NCBI RefSeq assembly: GCF_004357985.1
Contig: NZ_SMTF01000014.1
Coordinates: forward strand, 1 to 64,000
Reading direction: 5' to 3'
Length of the DNA stretch: 64,000 nt
Origin: Luteimonas aestuarii
GTDB taxonomy: Bacteria; Pseudomonadota; Gammaproteobacteria; Xanthomonadales; Xanthomonadaceae
How positions within the stretch are numbered: position 1 is the first letter of the stretch; each line of letters opens with the position of its first letter. This document shows, piece by piece, positions 17,769 to 29,143 of the stretch. Made by a program: the position numbers and the translations under genes. The notes beneath the pieces were generated by a model. It was not told the origin of the DNA and did not search any database. It saw only the letters and a list, made by a program, of their open reading frames with translations.

Positions 17769-18971
17769 ATGACCGCTTCCGAATCCAGAGATATCGTCCT
17801 CGCCTTTTCCGGCGGACTCGACACCAGCTTCTGCGTGCCCTACCTCAAGGAGCAGGGCTGGACCGTGCATACCGTGTTCGCCGATACCGGCGGCGTGGAC
17901 GACGAGGAGCGCGACTTCATCGAGAAGCGCGCGGCCGAACTGGGTGTCGCCAGCCACCTCACCGTCGATGGCGGCCCGGCGATCTGGAATGGTTTCGTCA
18001 AGCCGTTCGTGTGGGCGGGCGAGGGCTACCAGGGCCAGTACCCGCTGCTGGTGTCCGACCGCTACCTGATCGTCGACGCCGCGCTCAAGCGCGCCGCCGA
18101 ACTGGGCACCAATGCCATCGCGCACGGCTGCACCGGCATGGGCAACGACCAGGTGCGGTTCGACCTGGCGGTGAAGTCGCAGGGCGACTACCGCATCGTG
18201 GCGCCGATCCGCGAGATCCAGAAGCAGCATACGCAGACGCGTGCGTATGAGCAGGCCTACCTGGAAGAACGCGGTTTCGGCGTGCGCGCCAAGCAGAAGG
18301 CCTACACCATCAACGAAAACCTGCTGGGCGTGACCATGTCCGGTGGCGAGATCGATCGTTGGGAAACCCCGGGCGAGGGCGCGCGCGGCTGGTGCGCGCC
18401 GCGTTCGGCGTGGCCGGTGGAACCGCTCCGCGCGACGTTGAAGTTCGTCGATGGCGAGGCGGTCGCACTGGATGGCCACGAGCTGCCGGGCGAGAAGATC
18501 CTCGCCAAGCTCAACACGCTGTTCGCGCAGTATGGCGTGGGCCGCGGCCTGTACACCGGCGACACCACGATCGGCCTCAAGGGCCGGATCATCTTCGAAG
18601 CGCCGGGCCTGACTGCGCTGCTGGCCGCGCATCGCGCGCTGGAAGAAGCGGTGCTGACCAAGCAGCAGAACCGGTTCAAGCCCGAAGTCGCGCGCAAGTG
18701 GGTGGAGCTGGTGTACGAAGGCTTCTTCCACGATCCGCTCAAGCGCGACCTGGAAGCGTTCCTCGCGTCGTCGCAGGCCACCGTCAACGGCGAGGTGGTG
18801 CTGGAGACCCGCGGAGGCCGCGTCGATGCCGTGGAGGTGCGCTCGCCGCACCTGCTGCACGCCAAGGGCGCGGTGTATGCGCAATCGGCGGACTGGGGCG
18901 TGGAAGAGGCCGAGGGCTTCATCAAGCTGTTCGGGATGAGCTCGACGCTGTGGGCCGAGGTCAATCGGTGA
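17769..18971 (+). CDS. argG: Argininosuccinate synthase
   Basis: 400 residues. It condenses citrulline and aspartate with ATP to argininosuccinate. The start [10 protein letters not shown] (ATG 17769) is chosen; upstream in-frame codons translate the palindromic spacer. The ATP-pyrophosphatase P-loop is present near the N-terminus ([16 protein letters not shown]), with [14 protein letters not shown] and [10 protein letters not shown] in the core. In this pathway its citrulline comes from deacetylation of N-acetylcitrulline by the neighbouring argE-like gene. It follows argF' by 141 bp and precedes a GNAT gene by 7 bp. Confidence 0.95.
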   Translation: MTASESRDIVLAFSGGLDTSFCVPYLKEQGWTVHTVFADTGGVDDEERDFIEKRAAELGVASHLTVDGGPAIWNGFVKPFVWAGEGYQGQYPLLVSDRYLIVDAALKRAAELGTNAIAHGCTGMGNDQVRFDLAVKSQGDYRIVAPIREIQKQHTQTRAYEQAYLEERGFGVRAKQKAYTINENLLGVTMSGGEIDRWETPGEGARGWCAPRSAWPVEPLRATLKFVDGEAVALDGHELPGEKILAKLNTLFAQYGVGRGLYTGDTTIGLKGRIIFEAPGLTALLAAHRALEEAVLTKQQNRFKPEVARKWVELVYEGFFHDPLKRDLEAFLASSQATVNGEVVLETRGGRVDAVEVRSPHLLHAKGAVYAQSADWGVEEAEGFIKLFGMSSTLWAEVNR

Positions 18972-18978
18972 CCCTGGC

Positions 18979-19410
18979 ATGAGTGGCCTGCGTATCAGCA
19001 CTGACCCCGCCGAGCTGGACATCCCGATGATCCATCGCTTCCTGTCGACGCAATCGACCTGGGCGAATGGCATCGACGAGGCCCGGGTCCGGCGTTCGAT
19101 CCGGCACTCCCTGTGCTTCGGCGGGTACGTGGGCACCAGGCAGGTTGCGTTCGCGAGGGTGGTCACCGATCGCACGACCTTCGCCAACCTGGTCGATGTC
19201 TTCGTGCTGCCACCCGATCGGGGCGCAGGCCACTCGAAGGCGTTGGTGCAGGCGGTGATGGGGCATCCCGACCTCCAGGGACTGCGCCGCTTCACCCTCG
19301 CGACCGCAAATGCGCACGGCCTCTATGCCGGTTACGGTTTCGCCTCACCCCGTCACCCCCACACCCTCATGGAAATCCTCGTGCCCGATCTCTATGCGGT
19401 GCCTGCATGA
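18979..19410 (+). CDS. GNAT-family acetyltransferase in the arg cluster
   Basis: 143 residues, one GNAT domain. The acetyl-CoA region reads VFVLPPDRGAGHSKALVQAVM (motif A, a variant of Q/RxxGxG/A), followed by a C-terminal NAHGLYAGYGF motif typical of N-acetyltransferases. The substrate is unknown. It starts 7 bp after argG, and its stop overlaps the argE' start (ATGA at 19407-19410), so it is probably translated with the arginine genes. It is not the pathway N-acetylglutamate synthase, which is fused to the kinase downstream. Confidence 0.82.
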   Translation: MSGLRISTDPAELDIPMIHRFLSTQSTWANGIDEARVRRSIRHSLCFGGYVGTRQVAFARVVTDRTTFANLVDVFVLPPDRGAGHSKALVQAVMGHPDLQGLRRFTLATANAHGLYAGYGFASPRHPHTLMEILVPDLYAVPA

Positions 19411-20507
19411 GCGACCTGCTTGCCGGCACCTTGCGCCATCTCGATGCGCTGGTGTCGTTCGACACCCGCAACCCGCCGCGTGCCATCGGCACCGACGGCA
19501 TCTTCGACTACCTGCGCGCGCAGCTGCGCGGCTTTTCGGTCGAAGTGATCGACCACGGCGCAGGCGCGGTGTCGTGCTTCGCCGTGCGCGGCCAGCCGCG
19601 GCGCGTGTTCAACGTGCACCTGGATACCGTGCCGTCATCGCCGGCATGGACGGGCGATCCGTTGACCTTGCGTGTCACCGATGGACGCGCAACCGGCCTG
19701 GGCGCCTGCGACATCAAGGGCGCGGCGGCGGCACTCGTGGCTGCCGCGCAAGTGACGCAGGGAGATGCCGCGTTCCTGTTCACCACCGACGAGGAAGCCA
19801 ACGATGCACGCTGCATCGCCGCCTTCCTTGCCCGCGACCATGGCTTCGAGGAAGCCGTCGTTGCCGAGCCCACGCAGTGCCAGGCGGTGCTGGCGCACCG
19901 CGGCATCAGCGCGGTGCGCATGGCGTTCAGGGGGCAGGTGGGGCATGCCTCGGCCGAGAATGCGCTGTCGCTCAGCGCCCTGCACAACGGGATGCGCTGG
20001 GGCACGGCCGCCCTGGATTTCGTGGAAGCGCAGCACCACGCGCGCTTCGGTGGACTGACCGGCCTGCGCTTCAATATCGGTCGCGTGGAAGGCGGCATCA
20101 AGGCCAACATGATCGCGCCCAGCGCGGAGGTGCGGTTCGGCTTCCGGCCGCTGCCGTCGCAGGACATGGATGCGCTGCACGTGCACTTGCGCGGACTGGC
20201 CAATGCCGACGCGCTGGAGGCCTACGAAGAAACCTTCCGCGGCCCGTCGCTGCCGTCGGGTGATGTCGCCCGCGCCGAGGAACGTAGGCTGGCCGCGCGC
20301 GACCTGGCAGACGAACTGGGCCTGCCGATCGGCAACGCGGTGGATTTCTGGACTGAAGCCTCGCTGTTCTCGCAGGCAGGACTGACCGCTTTCGTGTTCG
20401 GTCCCGGCGACATCGCCCAGGCGCATACCGCCGACGAGTGGGTGGCGCTGGACCAGTTGCAGGCTTACGCCGACAGCGTGGCGAGGATGCTGGGCCGAGC
20501 GGATTGA
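19407..20507 (+). CDS. argE': M20-family N-acetylcitrulline/N-acetylornithine deacetylase
   Basis: 366 residues from the ATG at 19407. Metal-dependent amidohydrolase of the M20 peptidase family. In bacteria using acetylornithine carbamoyltransferase it removes acetate from N-acetylcitrulline to give citrulline. Visible: FNVHLDTVP (metal His-x-Asp), GLGACDIKGAAAA, FTTDEEAN (catalytic Glu pair), and VVAEPTQ. The dimerisation domain contains HRGISAVRMAF and VGHASAENAL. The long-form start in another reading would include codons of the GNAT gene and is rejected. The exact substrate is inferred from the neighbouring argF'. Confidence 0.9.
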   Translation: MSDLLAGTLRHLDALVSFDTRNPPRAIGTDGIFDYLRAQLRGFSVEVIDHGAGAVSCFAVRGQPRRVFNVHLDTVPSSPAWTGDPLTLRVTDGRATGLGACDIKGAAAALVAAAQVTQGDAAFLFTTDEEANDARCIAAFLARDHGFEEAVVAEPTQCQAVLAHRGISAVRMAFRGQVGHASAENALSLSALHNGMRWGTAALDFVEAQHHARFGGLTGLRFNIGRVEGGIKANMIAPSAEVRFGFRPLPSQDMDALHVHLRGLANADALEAYEETFRGPSLPSGDVARAEERRLAARDLADELGLPIGNAVDFWTEASLFSQAGLTAFVFGPGDIAQAHTADEWVALDQLQAYADSVARMLGRAD

Positions 20508-20548
20508 ACATGGGGTGGGTCTTGGCCCGCCGATCGATGTATCCACAC

Positions 20549-20566
20549 GGCGGGTCGAGACCCGCC
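20549..20566. repeat. Short palindrome before argB
   Basis: GGCGGGTC-GA-GACCCGCC, 8-bp arms, with a degenerate third copy of the arm at about 20515-20532. It is a small REP-like hairpin in the 84-bp spacer between argE' and argB. Confidence 0.5.
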
Positions 20567-20591
20567 CTACGCACGAACGAACGAAACAGCG

Positions 20592-21911
20592 ATGGAATCG
20601 AATACCCAGACCCGCCAGACCATCCTCCGCCTGCTGTCCAGCATGGCCAGCGCGAAGGAGATCTCGCAGTACGTCAAGCGCTTCTCGCAGCTCGACGCCA
20701 AGCGTTTCGCCGTGGTCAAGGTGGGTGGCGCGGTGTTGCGCGACGACCTCGACGCGCTGACGTCGTCGTTGACCTTCCTGCAGGAAGTTGGGCTGACGCC
20801 GATCGTCGTGCATGGCGCGGGACCGCAGCTGGACGAGGAGATGACCGCGGCCGGCATCGCCAAGCAGACCGTCGATGGCCTGCGCGTCACCACGCCCGAG
20901 GTGCTGGCCATCGTGCGCAAGGTGTTCCTGCAGCAGAACCTTGCCCTGGTGGAGGCGCTGCAGCGGGGTGGGGCGCGCGCCACATCGATTGTGTCGGGCG
21001 TGTTCGAAGCCGAGTTCAAGGACAAGGACACCTATGGGCTGGTGGGTGACGTCAGCGGCATCAACCTCGCGCCGATCGAATCCAGCCTCAAGGCGGGCTC
21101 GATCCCGGTGATCGCCAGCCTCGGCGAGACGCGTGGCGGCCAGATCCTCAACATCAACGCGGATTTCTCGGCGAACGAGCTGGTGCAGGTGCTGCAGCCT
21201 TACAAGATCATCTTCCTGACCGGCACCGGCGGCCTGCTGGACGCCGACGGCAGGGTGATCGATTCGATCAACCTGTCGAGCGAGTACGACGAACTCATGG
21301 CGCAGCCGTGGATCAACGGCGGCATGCGGGTGAAGATCCAGCAGATCAAGGGGCTGCTGGATCACCTGCCGCTGACCTCGTCGGTCTCGATCACCCGGCC
21401 CGACGAACTGGCCAAGGAACTGTTCACGCATCGCGGCTCCGGCACGCTGGTACGCAAGGGCGAGCGGGTGCTGCGCTTCGAGGGGGGGTGGGACGGCATC
21501 GACCTCGGGCGGATGCGCGACCTGGTGGAGTCGAGCTTCGGCCGCAAGCTGCAGCCTGGCTACTTCGAGCGCACCACGCCCTATCGCGTCTATGTCAGCG
21601 AGAACTACCGTGCCGCGCTGATCCTCACGCAGGAAGAGGGCTACGCCTACCTCGACAAGTTCGCGGTGCTGGACGAGGCGCAGGGCGAAGGCCTGGGCCG
21701 CGCGGTCTGGCACGTGATGCGCGAAGAGAACCCCCGGCTGTTCTGGCGCTCGCGCCACAACAACCAGGTGAACATCTTCTACTACGCCGAGTCCGACGGC
21801 TGCTACAAGCAGGAGAAGTGGAAGGTGTTCTGGTACGGCATCGATGCCTTCCCCGACATCGAACGCTGCGTGGCGCACTGCCGCACGCGTCCGGCGACGC
21901 TGGCGGACTGA
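20592..21911 (+). CDS. argB: Bifunctional N-acetylglutamate kinase / N-acetylglutamate synthase
   Basis: 439 residues. The N-terminal amino-acid-kinase domain (about 1-285) phosphorylates N-acetylglutamate: [53 protein letters not shown]. The C-terminal GNAT-like domain (about 290-439) makes N-acetylglutamate from acetyl-CoA and glutamate: [21 protein letters not shown], then [15 protein letters not shown]. This NAGS-K arrangement is known from Xanthomonadales and resembles the vertebrate synthase. It therefore covers the first two pathway steps. Arginine inhibition of such enzymes is established, but no regulatory site can be read directly here. A GNAT gene follows after 1 bp. Confidence 0.95.
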   Translation: MESNTQTRQTILRLLSSMASAKEISQYVKRFSQLDAKRFAVVKVGGAVLRDDLDALTSSLTFLQEVGLTPIVVHGAGPQLDEEMTAAGIAKQTVDGLRVTTPEVLAIVRKVFLQQNLALVEALQRGGARATSIVSGVFEAEFKDKDTYGLVGDVSGINLAPIESSLKAGSIPVIASLGETRGGQILNINADFSANELVQVLQPYKIIFLTGTGGLLDADGRVIDSINLSSEYDELMAQPWINGGMRVKIQQIKGLLDHLPLTSSVSITRPDELAKELFTHRGSGTLVRKGERVLRFEGGWDGIDLGRMRDLVESSFGRKLQPGYFERTTPYRVYVSENYRAALILTQEEGYAYLDKFAVLDEAQGEGLGRAVWHVMREENPRLFWRSRHNNQVNIFYYAESDGCYKQEKWKVFWYGIDAFPDIERCVAHCRTRPATLAD

Positions 21912-21912
21912 C

Positions 21913-22533
21913 ATGGCGCTGGCCGACCTGCCCGCCGCGTGGCGCGAGGTGCCGGAACTGGCCGGCCGGCACGTGCGCCTCGTGCCGATGCAATCGGTCC
22001 ACGCCGACGGCATGGCGCGTGTCTTGGCAGGCGACGCGCTGTCGCGGCTGTGGTTCACCAACGTGCCGACTGCCGCAGGCGCATCGGGCTATATCGAGGC
22101 CGCGCTGGCGGCGCAGGCCGATGGGCGCGTATTGCCGTTCGTCGCACTGGACGCCGCGGGCGATGTAGTCGGAAGCACGCGCTTCTACCGGTTGCAGCCC
22201 GACGTGCCCACGCTCTGCATCGGCTACACGTGGTACATCCCGCGGGTACAGCGCACGGCCGTCAACACCGAAACCAAGCAACTGCTGCTGGCGCATGCAT
22301 TCGAAACGCTGGGTTGCATCAGCGTGTCGTTCGAGACCAGCTCGCGCAATGAACGGTCCCGCGCGGCCATCGCCCGCCTGGGCGCGAAGCAGGACGGTAT
22401 CCTGCGCAACCACAAGCGTCATGCCGACGGTAGTCCCCGCGACACCGTGGTGTTCTCCATCCTCGACAGCGAATGGCCGCAGGTGCAGGACGACCTGCTG
22501 GCAAGGCTGCAACAACACGGATCAATGCAATGA
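21913..22533 (+). CDS. RimJ/RimL-like GNAT acetyltransferase
   Basis: 206 residues from [10 protein letters not shown] (ATG 21913). One GNAT domain of the RimJ/RimL type: an N-terminal [11 protein letters not shown] segment, the VGSTRFYRL beta strand, [20 protein letters not shown] at the acetyl-CoA site, and the C-terminal [19 protein letters not shown] helix. Family members acetylate ribosomal-protein N-termini or small amines; the substrate here is unknown. It sits 1 bp after argB, and its stop overlaps the argC start (ATGA at 22530-22533), placing it within the arginine operon. Confidence 0.85.
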   Translation: MALADLPAAWREVPELAGRHVRLVPMQSVHADGMARVLAGDALSRLWFTNVPTAAGASGYIEAALAAQADGRVLPFVALDAAGDVVGSTRFYRLQPDVPTLCIGYTWYIPRVQRTAVNTETKQLLLAHAFETLGCISVSFETSSRNERSRAAIARLGAKQDGILRNHKRHADGSPRDTVVFSILDSEWPQVQDDLLARLQQHGSMQ

Positions 22534-23477
22534 GCACGAAAACCGTCGGCATCGTCGGCGCACGCGGCTACACCGGCGCGGAGCTGATCAGGCTGATCGA
22601 CCGCCACCCGTCGCTGGAACTGTCCTTCGTCTCGTCGCGCGAGCTGGACGGCAAGCCGGTGCGCGAACAGATCGAAGGCTTCTCCGGCGGATTGCGCTAT
22701 GAAAACCTGTCGCACGACCAGGTGGCCGGGAAGGGGGCCGATGCCGTGGTGCTGGCGCTGCCGAACGGCAAGGCCGGCGAGCTGGTGGCTGCGATCGATG
22801 CGCAGGCCCCGTCCGCCGTGGTCGTCGACCTGTCAGCGGACTACCGCTTCGACGCAGGCTGGTATTACGGCCTGCCCGAGTTGACCCGCGGCAGGTACGC
22901 CGGCCAGCGCCGGATCAGCAATCCCGGCTGCTACGCCACCGCGATGCAGCTGGCGATCGCGCCGCTGCTCGGGCAGCTGGCCGGTCCGCCGCAATGCTTC
23001 GGGGTGTCCGGCTATTCCGGCGCCGGCACCACGCCCTCGGACAAGAACAATGTCGAACTGCTGCGCGACAACCTGATGCCGTACGCGCTGGTCGACCACG
23101 TCCACGAGCGCGAGGTGGGCCGCCAGCTGGGCGTGCCGGTGGAGTTCATGCCGCACGTGGCGCCGCATTTCCGCGGCATCACCATGACCGTCAACCTCTG
23201 GCTGCAGCAGCCGGCGACGGTGGAACATGTCCGCGCGGTGTATCGTGACCGCTACGCCGGCGAATCGCTGGTCCGCGTGATCGACGACACCCCATGGGTC
23301 AGTCGCATCGCCGGACGGCATGATGTCGAGATCGGCGGTTTCACCGTGGCACCGGGCGGCAAGCGCGTGGTGGTGGTGGCGACGCTGGACAACCTGCTCA
23401 AGGGCGCGGCGACGCAGGCGATGCAGAACCTCAACCTCGCGTTCGGGTTCGATGAGTTGGAGAGTATCCCGTTTTAG
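22530..23477 (+). CDS. argC: N-acetyl-gamma-glutamyl-phosphate reductase
   Basis: 315 residues. It reduces N-acetylglutamyl phosphate to the semialdehyde with NADPH. The ATG at 22530 overlaps the GNAT stop. The NADPH-binding [16 protein letters not shown] opens the protein. The catalytic cysteine is in [13 protein letters not shown], followed by [15 protein letters not shown] and [14 protein letters not shown]. The length fits the short ArgC type. A gap of 76 bp holding a perfect inverted repeat separates it from argH. Confidence 0.95.
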   Translation: MSTKTVGIVGARGYTGAELIRLIDRHPSLELSFVSSRELDGKPVREQIEGFSGGLRYENLSHDQVAGKGADAVVLALPNGKAGELVAAIDAQAPSAVVVDLSADYRFDAGWYYGLPELTRGRYAGQRRISNPGCYATAMQLAIAPLLGQLAGPPQCFGVSGYSGAGTTPSDKNNVELLRDNLMPYALVDHVHEREVGRQLGVPVEFMPHVAPHFRGITMTVNLWLQQPATVEHVRAVYRDRYAGESLVRVIDDTPWVSRIAGRHDVEIGGFTVAPGGKRVVVVATLDNLLKGAATQAMQNLNLAFGFDELESIPF

Positions 23478-23479
23478 GC

Positions 23480-23530
23480 GCGCCCTTGGGCGCGATTCAT
23501 CGGATCGGAAAGCATCGCGCCCAAGGGCGC
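23480..23530. repeat. 17-bp perfect inverted repeat between argC and argH
   Basis: GCGCCCTTGGGCGCGAT (23480-23496) and its exact complement (23514-23530), separated by 17 bases. It is a REP-like hairpin between two operon genes and could stop, pause or stabilise the transcript. Confidence 0.6.
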
Positions 23531-23553
23531 TCCTACGGGATCAGGAGACGGTT

Positions 23554-24861
23554 ATGTCTGATTTGTTGTGGCAGAAGCCCGGCGTGGCGGTCGACGCGGA
23601 CATCCAGCGCTTCCTCGCCGGCGACGACGTGCTGCTGGACCGCGAGTTCTTCCCGCACGACATCCAGGCCAGCGCCGCGCATGCCGAAGGCCTGCAGCGA
23701 ATCGGCATCCTGTCGGTCGATGAGCTTCAAGGGTTGCAACGCGAGCTGGCGACGCTGGCGGAGGATTTCCGCAGCGGCGCGTTCGTGCTCGACGCGCGTT
23801 TCGAGGACGGCCATTCCGCGATCGAGGCGCGCCTGACCGAACGGCTGGGCGATGCCGGCCGCAAGATCCATACCGGACGCAGCCGCAACGACCAGGTGCT
23901 GGTGGCCACGCGGCTATGGCTGAAGGAAAAGCTGGGCCGCGTGTCCATGCTGTCGCGCGGCGTGGCCAGGGTGGCGCTGGATCGCGCGCAGGCCGAACGC
24001 GACCTGCCGATCCCGGGATACACGCATATCCAGCGCGCCGTGGTGTCGTCGGCGGGCATGTGGTGGGCGGGCTGGGCCGAAGCCTTCATCGACAACGCCG
24101 TCCGCGCCAACGATACGTTGACTCTGGTCGACGCCAACCCGCTGGGCACCGCGGCGGGCTATGGCGTCAACCTTGCGCTCGACCGCGAGCACACCACGAT
24201 CGCACTTGGCTTCGCGCGCATGCAGGTCAGCCCGGTCTACGCGCAGCTCTCGCGTGGCAAGTTCGAACTGGCGGCGCTGGAAGCGCTGGGCGGCGCGACC
24301 CTGGACCTGCGCCGCATCGCATGGGACCTGTCGCTGTTCACCAGCGCCGAATTCGGCTTCGTGGCGCTGCCGGCGCAGTACACCACCGGCAGCTCGATCA
24401 TGCCGAACAAGCGCAACCCGGACGTGATCGAACTGATGCGCGCCACGCACGCCAGCGTGGCCGCGGCGCGCAGCGAGATCGAACACCTGCTGTCGCTGCC
24501 GTCGGGCTACCACCGCGACCTGCAGGCCAGCAAGGGCGCGATCTTCCACGGCTTCGGTCGCGGCCTGCCGGCGCTGGCGTTGCTGCCGTCGCTGCTGGCC
24601 AACCTGGAATGGCGCGAAGACAGGCTGCGGGCCGCGCTCGATTCGGGCATGTACGCCACCGATGTCGCCGTGGAGGCCGCCGTCTCGGGCGTGCCGTTCC
24701 GCGAGGCCTACAAGGCTGCCGCCGCATCGGCCGACACGGCAGGGCGGGGCCGCACGCCGGAAGGCAGCCTTTCCGCGCGTGTCTCGCCGGGCGCGGCCGC
24801 CGACCTGCGCCTGGATGAATTGCGCGGGCGACTGGACGCGCTGGAGGGGCAGGCGCCATGA
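23554..24861 (+). CDS. argH: Argininosuccinate lyase
   Basis: 435 residues from [10 protein letters not shown] (ATG 23554), with an AGGAG 6 bases upstream. It splits argininosuccinate into arginine and fumarate, the last step of the pathway. Fumarase/aspartase-superfamily motifs are visible: [16 protein letters not shown] near the N-terminus, [28 protein letters not shown] (catalytic His), and the signature loop [20 protein letters not shown]. The Ser of that flexible loop is the general acid/base in family members. Its stop overlaps the YciI-like gene start by ATGA. Confidence 0.95.
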   Translation: MSDLLWQKPGVAVDADIQRFLAGDDVLLDREFFPHDIQASAAHAEGLQRIGILSVDELQGLQRELATLAEDFRSGAFVLDARFEDGHSAIEARLTERLGDAGRKIHTGRSRNDQVLVATRLWLKEKLGRVSMLSRGVARVALDRAQAERDLPIPGYTHIQRAVVSSAGMWWAGWAEAFIDNAVRANDTLTLVDANPLGTAAGYGVNLALDREHTTIALGFARMQVSPVYAQLSRGKFELAALEALGGATLDLRRIAWDLSLFTSAEFGFVALPAQYTTGSSIMPNKRNPDVIELMRATHASVAAARSEIEHLLSLPSGYHRDLQASKGAIFHGFGRGLPALALLPSLLANLEWREDRLRAALDSGMYATDVAVEAAVSGVPFREAYKAAAASADTAGRGRTPEGSLSARVSPGAAADLRLDELRGRLDALEGQAP

Positions 24862-25118
24862 CGGTCCGTTACCTGGTGCTGGTGATGCGCACGCAAGCGT
24901 TCGACGACGCCGTGGTCGCGCCCCACCTCGCGTTCCTCGACGACCTGCGCGCGCGTGGCCTGCTGGAAATGACCGGCGGTTTCAGCGACCGCAGTGGCGG
25001 TGCGTACGTGCTGGGCGGACTGGACGGCCTGGAGGCAGCAAAAGCGACCGTCGCCGCCGATCCCATCGCCCGGGGCGGCGCTTCGGTGTTGACCGTCCAC
25101 GAATGGAACACCCGCTGA
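24858..25118 (+). CDS. YciI-family small protein
   Basis: 86 residues, a single YciI-like domain (ferredoxin-like fold; family members form dimers with a conserved His/Asp site). Visible: [18 protein letters not shown] with the typical H-x2-F/Y-L-x2-L spacing, GGAYVLGG, and [18 protein letters not shown]. The biochemical role of the family is unsettled. It overlaps argH by ATGA and ends 4 bp before proB, so it is co-translated with the arginine/proline genes. No direct evidence ties it to either pathway. Confidence 0.8.
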   Translation: MTVRYLVLVMRTQAFDDAVVAPHLAFLDDLRARGLLEMTGGFSDRSGGAYVLGGLDGLEAAKATVAADPIARGGASVLTVHEWNTR

Positions 25119-25122
25119 GACC

Positions 25123-26262
25123 ATGAACGCACACGCCTTCAGCGAACAGCAACTGCCACCGTGGCGGCGCGCGGTGCTGAAGGTCGGGAGCAGCCTGCTG
25201 GCCGCGGATGGCGGTGGATTGTCGGCGCGCCACGCCGAAGCCGTCGCGGATTTCGTTTCGGCGAGTCATGCCGCGGGGCGCGAGGTGGTGATCGTGTCGT
25301 CGGGCGCGGTGGCCGCGGGCAGTGCGGTCCTGCGCGGGCAGCCGGATTCCGGTGCGCCGATGGCCGAGCGCCAGGCGCTGGCCGCGCTGGGGCAGGCGAA
25401 ACTGATCGGCTTCTGGCAGTCGCTGCTGCAGCGTCCGGTGGCACAGGTGCTGCTGACCCATGACGACCTGCGCAACCGGCGCCGCTATCTCAACGCACGC
25501 ACCACGTTGGCGGCGTTGCTGCGCCACAGGGCTGTGCCGGTGGTGAATGAGAACGACACGGTTTCCGTCGATGAGCTGAAGCTGGGCGACAACGACAACC
25601 TCGCCGCCATCGTCGCGGCATTGGTCGACGCCGACGTGCTGTTGATCGCGACCGACATCGACGGCCTCTACGATGCCGATCCGCGCAGGCACCCCGATGC
25701 GCGTCCGGTGGAAGTGGTGGCGCAACTCAGCGCAGAGCTGCTGGGTGTCGCCGGTGGTTCCGGCAGCGATGTGGGCACCGGCGGCATGCGCACCAAGCTG
25801 GAGGCGGCGCAGCGCGCCTCCGCATCCGGCATCGCCACGGTGTTGTTCAACGGCACGCGTGCCGACGTGCTGGAGGCACTGTCGCGCGATCGCCTCCTGG
25901 GCACGCGCATCCACGCGTTGCGCAGCCGTGTCGCGGTGCGCAAGCACTGGCTGCAGAACGCCGTGACAGAACCGGGCGGCATCGTGGTCGACGGCGGCGC
26001 CGCCAATGCGCTGGTGGAAAAGGGTGCTTCGCTGCTGCCGGGCGGAGTGCTGGCGGCAGAGGGCGACTTCCGCCGTGGCGACCTGGTCGAAGTGGTGCTG
26101 CGTGACGAGCGTGGCACGCGTCGCATCGCGCGTGGCATCAGCCAGTACTCGGCCGCGGACATCCGTCGGATCGCGCGCCGGCATTCGAATGACATCCAGT
26201 CGGTGCTGGGATACAACTACGGCGGCAACGTCATCCACCGCGACGACCTGGCCCTGACATGA
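25123..26262 (+). CDS. proB: Glutamate 5-kinase
   Basis: 379 residues. It phosphorylates glutamate on the gamma-carboxyl, the first step of proline synthesis. The amino-acid-kinase domain (about 1-265) has [41 protein letters not shown] and [12 protein letters not shown]. The C-terminal PUA domain (about 285-370) begins near [13 protein letters not shown]. Full-length enzymes with a PUA domain are usually proline-inhibited. It lies 4 bp after the YciI gene and 10 bp before proA. Confidence 0.95.
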   Translation: MNAHAFSEQQLPPWRRAVLKVGSSLLAADGGGLSARHAEAVADFVSASHAAGREVVIVSSGAVAAGSAVLRGQPDSGAPMAERQALAALGQAKLIGFWQSLLQRPVAQVLLTHDDLRNRRRYLNARTTLAALLRHRAVPVVNENDTVSVDELKLGDNDNLAAIVAALVDADVLLIATDIDGLYDADPRRHPDARPVEVVAQLSAELLGVAGGSGSDVGTGGMRTKLEAAQRASASGIATVLFNGTRADVLEALSRDRLLGTRIHALRSRVAVRKHWLQNAVTEPGGIVVDGGAANALVEKGASLLPGGVLAAEGDFRRGDLVEVVLRDERGTRRIARGISQYSAADIRRIARRHSNDIQSVLGYNYGGNVIHRDDLALT

Positions 26263-26272
26263 CGGTGAGCCC

Positions 26273-27535
<1,263 letters not shown>

Positions 27536-27676
27536 CCGGTGCAGCGAATCGACGCATGAGGTCAATTGATTGCCGGCCTGAATCGCGCGTTCAGGCTCGG
27601 CGTCCCGATCTGGCCGGTCTTTCCTGAATCTGGTTGGCACGGATGTTGCTTGTCATTGCCGGAGTTTCTTTCTGGC

Positions 27677-29143
27677 ATGGCAATGGACCACTGTTCGGCA
27701 TCCTCTCCCCCCCTCTCCCGCGACGAGCAACCGCTCCTGGCCGGGGGCGCTGCGTCTTCGCCACCTTGCACCATCGCCCGGTCGCAACCGGGAGTGCGGG
27801 ACGGGCAGGACGCGACCGAACGCAGGCGGTTCTATGTGGCCCTGCGTCTCAAGTACGCGCTGATCCTGCTGGCGGCAGTGGCCTGGGTGGCACTCTCGGT
27901 CAAGCTGTCGCAGCCTTGGCTGCAAGAGCTGTCGAAGCCCCTCGGTTTCGGGCTGGCGCTGTTCATCATCGCCTTCATCGCTTATGTCCCCGGTTTCATG
28001 AACGCGTTCCTGATCGGGTCGATCCTGTCCGACAGGCGACCGTCCAGGCGTCACTTCGACCACCTGCCGGATGTCTGCGTGCTGGTCGCCTGCTACAACG
28101 AGTCGGAGAACATCGCCGATACCCTGGTCAGCCTTGCGGCGCAGGACTACCCCGGGCGCGCGGAAGTGGTGGTGATCGATGACGGTTCCACCGATGACAG
28201 CCTGTCGATCGCGCGGAGGCAGGCGCGGCTGCTGTCCAACGACCGGGTATCGATCCGCGTGCTGGCGCAGCGGCGCAACGGCGGCAAGTCGAAGGCGCTG
28301 AACCGCGGCTTCGCCGAGACCTCGCAGGCGCTGGTGGTCACGGTCGATGGCGACTCTTACCTGCGCACCGATGCCCTGCGCAAGATCGTCGAGCGCTTCC
28401 TGTCCGATCCGCCGGGCACGGTGGCGGTGGCCGGCTCGGTGCTGGTGCGCAATTCGCGCGAAAACTGGCTGTCGCGCAGCCAGGAATGGGACTATTTCCA
28501 CGGCATTGCCGCGGTCAAGCGCATGCAGAGCATGTACCACGGCACCCTGGTGGCGCAGGGCGCGTTCTCGCTGTACACCCGCGAGGCCCTGCAGCAGGTC
28601 GGCGGCTGGCCGGAATGCGTGGGCGAGGACATCGTGGTGTCGTGGGCGCTGCTGGAAACCGGCGCGCGCATCGGCTACTGCGAGGACGCCTGCCTGTTCA
28701 CCAAGGTGCCCACGCGGCTGGGACAGTTCTCCAGGCAGCGCCAGCGCTGGTCGCGCGGGCTGATGGAGGCCTTCGCGCGCCACTGGAAATTGCTGTTCAA
28801 GCCGCGCATGACCACCCTGTTCATCTGGTGGAACCTGCTGTTCCTGCCGCTGGACCTGGTGTACACGCTGGCGTTCCTGCCGGGCATCGTGCTGGCCTTG
28901 TTCGGCTATTACTGGATCGCGGGCATCATGACCCTGCTGGTGCTGCCGCTGGCCGCCATCTGGAACATCGTCATCTTCCGCGTGCAGCGGCGCATGTTCC
29001 ATGCGCAGGACCTGCGCGTGCGCCGCAATTTCGCCGGCTTCCTGTTCTACTCCGTGGGCTACACGATGATCCTGCAGCCGGTGTGCGTGATGGGCTACTT
29101 CGCCGAGCTGTTCCGGCTGCGCAAGAGTTGGGGGACGAAATGA
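27677..29143 (+). CDS. Membrane GT2 glycosyltransferase (PgaC/hyaluronan-synthase-like)
   Basis: 488 residues from the ATG at 27677. A TTG at 27566 would add 37 residues without structure and is disfavoured. Two N-terminal transmembrane helices (about 58-78 and 90-115) are followed by a cytoplasmic GT-A domain: CYNESENIADTL near 139, DDGST at 168, DGDSYLR (DxD, 224-226), GED (316-318) and QRQRW (354-358). Four C-terminal transmembrane segments follow. This is the architecture of processive polysaccharide synthases such as PgaC (poly-N-acetylglucosamine). The sugar and polymer are not determined. The stop overlaps the next start (ATGA at 29140-29143), linking it to a barrel protein. Confidence 0.85.
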   Translation: MAMDHCSASSPPLSRDEQPLLAGGAASSPPCTIARSQPGVRDGQDATERRRFYVALRLKYALILLAAVAWVALSVKLSQPWLQELSKPLGFGLALFIIAFIAYVPGFMNAFLIGSILSDRRPSRRHFDHLPDVCVLVACYNESENIADTLVSLAAQDYPGRAEVVVIDDGSTDDSLSIARRQARLLSNDRVSIRVLAQRRNGGKSKALNRGFAETSQALVVTVDGDSYLRTDALRKIVERFLSDPPGTVAVAGSVLVRNSRENWLSRSQEWDYFHGIAAVKRMQSMYHGTLVAQGAFSLYTREALQQVGGWPECVGEDIVVSWALLETGARIGYCEDACLFTKVPTRLGQFSRQRQRWSRGLMEAFARHWKLLFKPRMTTLFIWWNLLFLPLDLVYTLAFLPGIVLALFGYYWIAGIMTLLVLPLAAIWNIVIFRVQRRMFHAQDLRVRRNFAGFLFYSVGYTMILQPVCVMGYFAELFRLRKSWGTK

